A stretch of 64,000 nt of DNA, from assembly GCF_015207755.1 (NCBI RefSeq), contig NZ_JADEWH010000017.1, positions 1 through 64,000 on the forward strand, in the 5' to 3' direction. A program made the translations under genes and the position numbers. Positions 14,447 to 21,355 of the stretch are shown here, piece after piece. The stretch comes from Nodularia sp. LEGE 06071. Its GTDB lineage: Bacteria > Cyanobacteriota > Cyanobacteriia > Cyanobacteriales > Nostocaceae. The number at the start of each line of letters is the position of its first letter. Within the stretch, counting starts at the first letter, position 1. Below the pieces are notes generated by a model that made no database searches, was not told where the DNA came from, and saw only the letters and a list, made by a program, of their open reading frames with translations.

Positions 14447-15052
14447 ATGGAGCCTAAACTTCCCCAGCCAAATTCCAAAGAACTTTCATCTGCTACAGAT
14501 GAAGCTTTATTTGTGGCGCTCAAAAATGGCGATTCCTCAGCATTAAGCATTTTGTTTAATCGTCATGGTCGTTTGGTATATGGATTAGCGTTGAAAATAT
14601 TGGCTAATTCCCAAGAAGCTGAAGATTTAACTCAAGAAATTTTTCTGACGTTGTGGCGAAAAGCATCTAGTAATCCAGATTGTCGCTTTTTTGTACGTTA
14701 TCTGGTAACTGTAACGCGATCGCGCGCCATTGATAAATTACGCGATCGCCACAGACAACTCAAACTTGTGGAACGGTGGGGACAAACAATGTCGAGTCAA
14801 GCAACACCTTCTCCAACCCCTGTTGAGCAAGCAACCTTTGCAGAGAGATCAGGGCGAATTTACAATGCTCTGAAACAACTCCCCGAAAAACAACGCCAAG
14901 TAATTGAACTGGCTTATAACCAAGGATTAAGTCAGTCAGAAATTGCCAAACAAATTGACATCCCTCTAGGTACAGTCAAAACCTGCACCCGTCAAGGATT
15001 ACTAAAACTCAAACGCATCTTACTAGATTCGGATTTATCAATATATGAATAA
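14447..15052 (+). CDS. ECF-type (group 4) RNA polymerase sigma factor (201 aa)
   Basis: Region 2 is clear (LFNRHGRLVYGLALKIL, then EAEDLTQEIFLTLWRKA near residues 35-80), and so is region 4 with its helix-turn-helix (LPEKQRQVIELAYNQGLSQS, then EIAKQIDIPLGTVKT). No region 1 or 3 is present, as expected for an ECF sigma. The stop overlaps the start of the anti-sigma gene by eight bases, the usual translational coupling of such pairs. The regulon is not visible from this window; the divergent thiol-redox operon is one possible target. Confidence 0.9.
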   Translation: MEPKLPQPNSKELSSATDEALFVALKNGDSSALSILFNRHGRLVYGLALKILANSQEAEDLTQEIFLTLWRKASSNPDCRFFVRYLVTVTRSRAIDKLRDRHRQLKLVERWGQTMSSQATPSPTPVEQATFAERSGRIYNALKQLPEKQRQVIELAYNQGLSQSEIAKQIDIPLGTVKTCTRQGLLKLKRILLDSDLSIYE

Positions 15053-15875
15053 ATCTTTCGATCCCGAATACATCAAAAACCTAGCTGCGGGGTTTGTCGT
15101 AGATGATCTCACCCCGGAAGAAATGGCAGAGTTTCGGCTGTTGCTGGATCAAAATCCAGAACTTATCGCTGAAGTGGAGGATTTGCAGGAAGTTCTGCGA
15201 CAAGTTGTAGATGGTTTCACCGAAGTAGAAACACCAGCCCATTTATTACCAAAAATTCTGGAACAAGCTGAAAATTCCACCAAAAAAGCTACTGTGATTC
15301 AAGGACACTTTTCAGGAGTCGCTACGCGAAACTCCCCAGGAGTCGCTACGCGATCGCCTCAAAGGTGGATAAAAATTGCTGGTAGTATAGCAGCGTTGTT
15401 TGTGGTAGTTCTAGGAGTTGATAACTATCGGTTGCGGCAAAATCTGGGTGTGATCACCGCAGATAACCAGCGTTTACGCCAAGATTTTACCCAATCTCAA
15501 ATGGTTAAAAGCCTACTCCAAAATTCGCAAACGCGATTATTTACTTTTGAAGCTGTCAACTCCACAGATAACAGTTCAGGAAGCGTGATTATCAATCCTG
15601 AGCAAGAAAAAGCGGTGATGGTTTTCCAAAATCTTCCCGCCCCTCCTCCAGGATATTTTTACTTTTTGTGGACAGTTGTTGCCAACAAAAAGTTACCCTG
15701 TGGTCAAGTCAAGCCTTATTCTTGGGGAACTGCTTCCCATGAATTACCATTTACTCCTCAAATGTACAAAGAATTTTATGACCCACAATTTTCCGGGCTA
15801 GTTGTCACCTTGGAGACAGACCCAAATGTCTCTCGTCCTACAGGAACTGTGGTGATGCAAAGTTCACAAATCTAA
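15045..15875 (+). CDS. Membrane anti-sigma factor, RskA-type (276 aa)
   Basis: The cytoplasmic N-terminal part (1-85, DDLTPEEMAEFRLLLDQNPE) is an anti-sigma domain of the zinc-free type, with no HxxxCxxC motif. One membrane span follows (IAGSIAALFVVVLGV, near 108-124), then a coiled stretch and an outer RskA domain (PPPGYFYFLWTVV to the C-terminus). It should hold the co-transcribed ECF sigma at the membrane until proteolysis. Residues 91-104 (SGVATRNSPGVATRSP) are encoded by two copies of a GGAGTCGCTACGCG repeat (15315-15358), an in-frame repeat insertion just before the span. Confidence 0.85.
   Translation: MNKSFDPEYIKNLAAGFVVDDLTPEEMAEFRLLLDQNPELIAEVEDLQEVLRQVVDGFTEVETPAHLLPKILEQAENSTKKATVIQGHFSGVATRNSPGVATRSPQRWIKIAGSIAALFVVVLGVDNYRLRQNLGVITADNQRLRQDFTQSQMVKSLLQNSQTRLFTFEAVNSTDNSSGSVIINPEQEKAVMVFQNLPAPPPGYFYFLWTVVANKKLPCGQVKPYSWGTASHELPFTPQMYKEFYDPQFSGLVVTLETDPNVSRPTGTVVMQSSQI
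15315..15358. repeat. Repeat insertion within the anti-sigma gene
   Basis: Two tandem copies of GGAGTCGCTACGCG, the second merging into a HIP1 site, add about 14 residues in frame. The motif belongs to the GC-rich short repeats found between genes elsewhere in the window. Confidence 0.7.
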
Positions 15876-15946
15876 GCAAAAACTTGCTCAATTCATCTGA
15901 TTTCGCTACACAAGGGCGGACAGGGTTAATTAACAGCTTGCAGTCA

Positions 15947-16594
15947 TCAAAAATTTTTCGCAATTGAGGTAACTGGATCGAATTCAAATCGCTGTTGATA
16001 GTTGGTTTCGCCATACAAATTAAAGCTAATGGTCGGTTGATCACCGAGTGCTTCAACATGATGAATAGCATCAGGCATAAAGCCGATAATTTCTCCTGGA
16101 GTGAGAATAATCTCTCCGGCTTTTTCAATGCTATCTTGATGATTAGTCCGTCTCCAAAGCGTATTTTTTTCTTCTCCACTAATCAGTGCTACAACTCCCC
16201 AAGTAGCATGGTTATGAATCGGTGAAACTTTTCCTGGTAACCAGGCCACTGTCTGCACCGTCAAGGGAAAATCTGGCTCATCATATAGGGTCAGGACTGA
16301 CCAGCCTGTTTGTGGGTCTGGTTCGAGATATTCACCTTGCAACCACTGCGAACTGGTCAATAATCGCCGTACTAGGGGACAAATCCTTTGGAGTCGATGG
16401 CGATAGCTGCGCTCTCTTCGAGACGCTCCGCGAACGCCGGAGGCATCGCTCTTTAATTGATGGAGAATATCTTCGAGATCCGTTAAAAATCGATAAAGCC
16501 GATATTGACCTATAGATAATTCTAGATGATCTGCCGACTCTTCCCAGGCTTCACACTGGCCATCGTCTGTGACTAACCAATCTTGACTTAACAT
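15947..16594 (-). CDS. Cysteine-dioxygenase-like cupin protein (215 aa)
   Basis: The cupin metal site is visible: HNHATWGVVALISGEE supplies two His, and the later DAIHHVE supplies a third. The overall fold matches type I cysteine dioxygenase and related thiol dioxygenases that oxidise cysteine or 3-mercaptopropionate to the sulfinate. The substrate cannot be fixed from sequence alone. Residues near 50-65 (SGVRGASRRERSYRH) are encoded by a GC-rich dispersed repeat (about 16402-16446) and look like an in-frame insertion. The gene stands alone, convergent with the anti-sigma gene. Confidence 0.75.
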   Translation of the reverse strand: MLSQDWLVTDDGQCEAWEESADHLELSIGQYRLYRFLTDLEDILHQLKSDASGVRGASRRERSYRHRLQRICPLVRRLLTSSQWLQGEYLEPDPQTGWSVLTLYDEPDFPLTVQTVAWLPGKVSPIHNHATWGVVALISGEEKNTLWRRTNHQDSIEKAGEIILTPGEIIGFMPDAIHHVEALGDQPTISFNLYGETNYQQRFEFDPVTSIAKNF

Positions 16595-16605
16595 ATATTT
16601 TTATT

Positions 16606-16767
16606 TTAAGGATTGTCAAATCTGGGAAACCGCACACCTAAAGCTAGAGCCAATTTAAATTGCTCTTCTTCAGCATATCCGGCTATTTAAGGAGTAATTT
16701 TAGCTGGAAATAAAAAATTTGCTCTCGGCTGATCTACTGCTGGTATAGTAACTGCAAAAGCTTGAAT
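16606..16767 (-). pseudogene. Degenerate coding remnant, unknown
   Basis: One minus-strand frame reads as protein-like sequence (AFAVTIPAVDQPRANFLFPA, then after one in-frame TAA, GYAEEEQFKLALALGVRFPR) and ends at TAA 16606-16608. There is no start codon. Reading continues in one frame across the stop with sensible residue choice, which suggests the end of a decayed gene. I do not recognise the family. Confidence 0.35.
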
Positions 16768-16903
16768 TCACCTAAAAAGCAGCACAACTGCCTGAGTTCT
16801 GTGCCGCATAGTTTTTACATGATTTGAGTGAATGTGTTCTGGTTGCCAGCTAAGTAAAAAATCGGTACGAATTATGCAGAGATTAGTACCTTTACACAGT
16901 ATA

Positions 16904-17140
16904 TTAGTTCGGGGAACACTTGGAACAGAATTGAGGTCTGAATTTACAGAATTGGCTACCTGTCAAGTCGTAAGTCGTACAATAGGGAAAACTAGTATTT
17001 TCTATTCTGGCTTTTGGAGATGTTGAATCTTTTGCCAATGGTTGACTAAGTTGGGATTTACGAGCCAGGACTTTCGAGACTAATTTGGGCAATGCTAGGC
17101 AGGCAGCCGCATTGATTAAAGTCAGCAATAAAGCATCCAC
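16904..17140 (-). CDS. Possible relative of the 57-aa small protein (GTG start), uncertain
   Basis: The frame starts at GTG 17138-17140 and reads VDALLLTLINAAACLALPKL, which matches MDGLLMTLLNTVVCIALPKV of the gene at 9234-9407. The codon where that gene has its ATG is ATC here, so the usual start has been lost and GTG may replace it. The C-terminal half is unlike the first copy and Cys-rich, perhaps read-through into non-coding DNA. It may be a functional paralogue or a decaying copy. Confidence 0.4.
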   Translation of the reverse strand: MDALLLTLINAAACLALPKLVSKVLARKSQLSQPLAKDSTSPKARIENTSFPYCTTYDLTGSQFCKFRPQFCSKCSPN

Positions 17141-17399
17141 TAAATTGATAGGTAATCACCCCCGTTGAAAAATAGGTGGTCTCTGTGTTTTTATGCCAAC
17201 AAAACTAAAGCAACTGATTATTAAAATCGATTGCTTTTAGTTTATATAAATTAACTTTAACATAAATTTTTATCAATACAACCGTTGAAGTAGTGAAATA
17301 GCTTACACAGTAGGGTATGTAGTTATTGACTAGAAGTAATATAGCTTAATAGCAGAAGAATCTGGACAACAGCCGTTAACTAAATTTAGGAAATGTGTT
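17141..17399. other. Upstream region of the acyl-ACP synthetase gene
   Basis: AT-rich DNA with no gene. AGGAA lies about nine bases before the ATG at 17400. I see no clear operator. Confidence 0.5.
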
Positions 17400-19373
17400 A
17401 TGACAAACATCCAAGCTGCGCCTTCTTATTTATCTCAGATCACCAAGCGAGAAAGCCAAGAATTACAGCGTATGGCCGATTATACCAATGTGGTTTTACT
17501 ACCAGAAATTTGGCCATTGGCGGCAAAACAATTTGGTGATATTGTTGCCCTGTCCAATCCCAATAGTAACCCAGAAGTCAAAATTACCTATGCCCAGATG
17601 GCAGAGCAAATTCAAAAATTTGCAGCAGGGTTGCAAGCTTCAGGAGTCCAAGCAGGCGATCGCATTTCTTTAATAGCCGATAACAGTCCCCGCTGGTTTA
17701 TTGCCGATCAAGGCATGATGACGGCAGGTGCAGTGAATGCGGTGCGTAGTTCTCAAGCCGAACGAGAAGAACTACTATTTATAGTGGGCAATAGTGGCAG
17801 CACAACCTTAGTAGTCCAGGATTTAAACACACTCAACAAACTCCGCGATCGCCTGAATGATCTACCCATTCAACTGATCATCTTACTCTCAGATGAAACC
17901 CCACCAGCAGACACCCCCAAAGTCTTGAACTTTTCCCAATTACTAGAAATTGGTGCCAATCATCCCCTGAAGCGGGTGCAGCAGACAGGGGATACCCTAG
18001 CTACTCTGATTTATACTTCCGGCACCACAGGCAAACCCAAAGGTGTCATGCTCTCCCATAACAATTTATTACACCAAGTCAAAACCCTGGGTACAGTAGT
18101 GCAACCACAGCCAGGAGATATCATTCTCAGTATTTTACCCTCTTGGCACAGTTACGAACGCAGTGGCGAGTATTTCTTACTGTCTCAAGGTTGTACACAA
18201 ATTTATACCAACTTGCGTTCTGTCAAACAGGATTTGAAGAAATTTAAACCTCATTACATGATCGCAGTTCCGCGCCTGTGGGAATCGATTCATGAAGGAG
18301 TGCTAAAGCAGTTTCGCGAACAACCAGCCAACAAGCAACGCCTGATTAACTTTTTGCTGGGAATGAGTGAAACTTATATCCAAAAACAACGCATTGCCCA
18401 AGGATTGAGTTTAAATCATCTTCACGCCTCAAGCTTGGAGAGATTCACTGCAAAAATAGTAGCACTTGCCTTGTTACCCTTTCATGCCTTGGGAGAACGC
18501 TTAGTTTATGCCAAAGTCCGCGAAGCCGTAGGTGGACGCATGAAGCACGTTATTACCGGTGGTGGTGCATTACCGAAGCACATAGATAACTTTTTTGAAA
18601 TTATTGGTGTGGAGATTTTGCAGGGTTACGGGTTAACAGAAACCTCTCCTGTCGCCAACGCCCGTCGTCCTTGGCATAATGTGCGTGGTTCATCCGGACA
18701 GCCCATCGCCGGCACAGAAGTAAAAATTGTCGATCCTGAAACTAAAGTGCCTTTAGCCGTTGGTCAACGAGGTTTAGTGCTATTGAAAGGGCCGCAAATT
18801 ATGCAAGGCTATTACCAAAACCCGGAAGCAACGGCTAAGGTAATTGATGCCGATGGATGGTTTAATAGCGGTGATTTGGGTTGGGTGACACCAGAAAATG
18901 ACTTGGTGCTGACTGGCAGGGCAAAAGATACAATTGTCTTGACCAATGGGGAAAATATCGAACCGCAACCAATTGAAGATGCTTGTTTGCGATCGCCCTA
19001 CGTTGATCAAATAATGCTGGTGGGACAAGACCAGCGCAGCATCGGGGCTTTAATTGTCCCCAATACCGAAGCCCTAGAAAAATGGGCAGCCAGTCAAAAT
19101 CTCCAACTGCGGCTAGCAGAAGAAAACTCTTCAGAACTCAGCAAATCTATTGATCTGGAGAGTAAAATGATCCAGGACTTGTTTCGACAAGAATTGAATC
19201 GGGAAGTGCAGAACCGTCCAGGATATCGTGCGGATGACCGCATTGGCCCCTTCAGGCTGATTCTCGAACCTTTTTCTATAGAAAATGGCTTGATGACCCA
19301 AACCCTGAAAATCCGGCGGCACGTAGTCGCGGAACGCTATCGCGATATTATTGACGGAATGTATACCCGATAA
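17400..19373 (+). CDS. aas: Long-chain acyl-ACP synthetase / AMP-dependent fatty acid ligase (657 aa)
   Basis: It activates free fatty acids with ATP and, in cyanobacteria, attaches them to acyl carrier protein to recycle membrane fatty acids. The adenylate-forming motifs are TLIYTSGTTGKPKGVMLSHN (P-loop), the GYGLTETSPV motif, WFNSGDLGWV, and the late RAKDTIVLTNGENIEP core. The length and an insert of about 60 residues in the middle match cyanobacterial Aas. Annotators may call it long-chain acyl-CoA synthetase; the ACP preference is inferred from cyanobacterial relatives. The YlqD-like gene follows after 37 bases. Confidence 0.9.
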   Translation: MTNIQAAPSYLSQITKRESQELQRMADYTNVVLLPEIWPLAAKQFGDIVALSNPNSNPEVKITYAQMAEQIQKFAAGLQASGVQAGDRISLIADNSPRWFIADQGMMTAGAVNAVRSSQAEREELLFIVGNSGSTTLVVQDLNTLNKLRDRLNDLPIQLIILLSDETPPADTPKVLNFSQLLEIGANHPLKRVQQTGDTLATLIYTSGTTGKPKGVMLSHNNLLHQVKTLGTVVQPQPGDIILSILPSWHSYERSGEYFLLSQGCTQIYTNLRSVKQDLKKFKPHYMIAVPRLWESIHEGVLKQFREQPANKQRLINFLLGMSETYIQKQRIAQGLSLNHLHASSLERFTAKIVALALLPFHALGERLVYAKVREAVGGRMKHVITGGGALPKHIDNFFEIIGVEILQGYGLTETSPVANARRPWHNVRGSSGQPIAGTEVKIVDPETKVPLAVGQRGLVLLKGPQIMQGYYQNPEATAKVIDADGWFNSGDLGWVTPENDLVLTGRAKDTIVLTNGENIEPQPIEDACLRSPYVDQIMLVGQDQRSIGALIVPNTEALEKWAASQNLQLRLAEENSSELSKSIDLESKMIQDLFRQELNREVQNRPGYRADDRIGPFRLILEPFSIENGLMTQTLKIRRHVVAERYRDIIDGMYTR

Positions 19374-19410
19374 ACATTCCACCTGCTAACTCTAGAGTGA
19401 ACGTGAATTT

Positions 19411-19860
19411 ATGGATGTCTCCAACCCTAACTTACTGCTGAAGCGCGTTGTTAATGTCAAAGTGATTGTTACTCCTCTGTGGAAAGACGAAGTACAACAG
19501 CAACTGCAAGCGCAAATCAATCAAAGTGACCAGCAACTGCAACAGCTCGATGCGGAAGGACAAAGAGCAATCTCGGCGATTCAAAAACAGAGTCTACAAC
19601 CACCAGGACCCCAAACCCTCCAACAAATTGACGGTATCCAAGGACAAGTCAATCAAAAGAAAACTGAACTGCTAGAGCAAAAAAATCAACTGCTCCAAAA
19701 TCTCCAGCAAGTACAGTTTCTGGAATTGGATCAAGAAGTCAATCAATTCCAAATTGAAGGCTTTTTCCGCGTTGAAAAGGGTGATAATTTGATTAGAAAA
19801 ATGCAGGTAGAAATCCTGTTACGCGATGGCGTTGTCGAAGATATTCGCGGCGACATTTAA
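19411..19860 (+). CDS. YlqD-like protein (149 aa)
   Basis: A small soluble protein with a long Gln-rich coiled coil (about 23-100, with QQLQAQINQSDQQLQQLD) between two short beta segments (LLLKRVVNVKVIVTP and GDNLIRKMQVEILLRDGVVE). This is the layout of the YlqD family, whose function is unknown. It follows the acyl-ACP synthetase gene closely, so it is probably co-transcribed. Confidence 0.7.
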   Translation: MDVSNPNLLLKRVVNVKVIVTPLWKDEVQQQLQAQINQSDQQLQQLDAEGQRAISAIQKQSLQPPGPQTLQQIDGIQGQVNQKKTELLEQKNQLLQNLQQVQFLELDQEVNQFQIEGFFRVEKGDNLIRKMQVEILLRDGVVEDIRGDI

Positions 19861-19981
19861 CATTGAGTAGATAACCCCCTGCTGATATAGCCGGGGGTAG
19901 TTGACAACTCCTCAGCCAAGATACAATTTCATCTCCCAAAAGCTGTTAAAGTCCATAAACCATAGATTCTGATACCACCCT

Positions 19982-21256
19982 ATGAGCATTCACGAAGTAT
20001 TTATGCCGGCGCTGAGTTCCACCATGACTGAAGGAAAAATCGTTTCCTGGGTGAAATCGCCGGGCGATAAAGTGGAAAAAGGTGAAACCGTGGTGGTGGT
20101 CGAGTCAGATAAGGCAGATATGGATGTGGAAACCTTCTATGAAGGATATCTAGCCCACATCATCGTCCCAGCTGGTGACACCGCACCCGTAGGATCGGCG
20201 ATCGCCTACGTAGTCGAAACAGAAGCCGAAATCGCTACCGCCAAGACCTTGGCTAACTCCGGGTCAGCTGCGGCGACTTCCACCACCACCCCCAAACCAG
20301 TTGCAGCCACAGCCGCAGTGGAAATACCTGCCTTGGCTACTCAAAACGGGTCTAACCACCGCGAAGGCAGAATCGTAGTTTCACCCCGCGCCCGCAAATT
20401 AGCCAAAGAACTCAAAGTTGATTTGACAACTCTCAAAGGAAGTGGCCCTTATGGTCGCATCGTCGCCGAGGATGTCGAATCATCTGTGAACAAAAGCCAG
20501 CCAGCAGCCACACCAGCTATACCAGCCACACCAAAACCCACCTACACCCCAGCGCCCGCACCCGCACCCGCACCAGTGGTTCCCGGTCAAACAGTTCCTC
20601 TGACGACCTTCCAACAAGCCGTAGTCCGGAACATGGTAGCCAGCCTCGCTGTACCCGTTTTCCGTGTCGGTTACACAATTAGCACCGATGGCTTAGATAA
20701 ACTTTACAAACAAATTAAATCCAAAGGCGTAACCATGACAGCGCTATTGGCCAAAGCCGTAGCGGTGACATTACAAAAACATCCATTATTAAATGCCAGC
20801 TATTCAGACCAGGGAATTGTTTATCATTCTGGTATTAACATTGCCGTAGCCGTAGCAATGGATGATGGCGGATTGATTACACCAGTGTTGCAAAATGCAG
20901 ACATGGTAGATATTTATTCCCTCTCCCGGACGTGGAAATCTTTGGTAGAAAAAGCTAAAGCCAAACAACTGCAACCCGAAGAATACAACAGTGGCACATT
21001 TACCCTGTCTAACTTGGGAATGTTTGGCGTAGACACATTTGATGCTATTTTGCCCCCCGGACAAGGTTCAATCTTAGCCATTGGTGCATCCCGTCCCCAA
21101 GTTGTAGCCACAGGCGACGGTTTATTTGGCGTGCGTCAACAAATGCAAGTCAACATCACTTCTGACCACCGGATTATTTACGGCGCTGACGCTGCGGCCT
21201 TCCTCAAAGATTTAGCAAAATTGATTGAAACCAATTCTCAATCTTTGACGATGTAG
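19982..21256 (+). CDS. pdhC: Dihydrolipoamide acetyltransferase, E2 of pyruvate dehydrogenase (424 aa)
   Basis: The E2 core of the pyruvate dehydrogenase complex moves the acetyl group from lipoamide to CoA. One lipoyl domain (1-80) carries the lipoylated Lys in VVVESDKADMDVE. An Ala/Pro linker, the peripheral E1/E3-binding domain (VSPRARKLAKELKVDL, then GSGPYGRIVAEDV), an APAPAPAPAP linker and the catalytic domain follow. The catalytic motif DHRIIYGADAAAF is at the C-terminus. The gene stands alone; the other subunits are elsewhere, as is usual in cyanobacteria. Some annotations use odhB for it. Confidence 0.9.
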   Translation: MSIHEVFMPALSSTMTEGKIVSWVKSPGDKVEKGETVVVVESDKADMDVETFYEGYLAHIIVPAGDTAPVGSAIAYVVETEAEIATAKTLANSGSAAATSTTTPKPVAATAAVEIPALATQNGSNHREGRIVVSPRARKLAKELKVDLTTLKGSGPYGRIVAEDVESSVNKSQPAATPAIPATPKPTYTPAPAPAPAPVVPGQTVPLTTFQQAVVRNMVASLAVPVFRVGYTISTDGLDKLYKQIKSKGVTMTALLAKAVAVTLQKHPLLNASYSDQGIVYHSGINIAVAVAMDDGGLITPVLQNADMVDIYSLSRTWKSLVEKAKAKQLQPEEYNSGTFTLSNLGMFGVDTFDAILPPGQGSILAIGASRPQVVATGDGLFGVRQQMQVNITSDHRIIYGADAAAFLKDLAKLIETNSQSLTM

Positions 21257-21271
21257 AGACATTCCAAAAAA

Positions 21272-21301
21272 TGTAGAGACGTTCCATGGAACGTCTCTAC
21301 A
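21272..21301. repeat. 30-bp perfect palindrome, likely bidirectional terminator
   Basis: TGTAGAGACGTTCCA and its exact reverse complement lie back to back. A partial copy (GTAGAGACATTCC) lies just before, at 21252-21265. It lies between the convergent E2 and rtcB genes and would form a strong hairpin in either transcript. GTAGAGACG palindromes are common dispersed repeats in Nostocales. Confidence 0.9.
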
Positions 21302-21355
21302 AAGGTTATATATTTCTCAGCATACCTTTGCGCTAACCTCCGCGCACCTCTGCGT

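Noticed and set aside
16832-17026. 64-aa plus-strand reading frame
   Set aside because: No coding character; it overlaps the better minus-strand candidate at 16904-17140.
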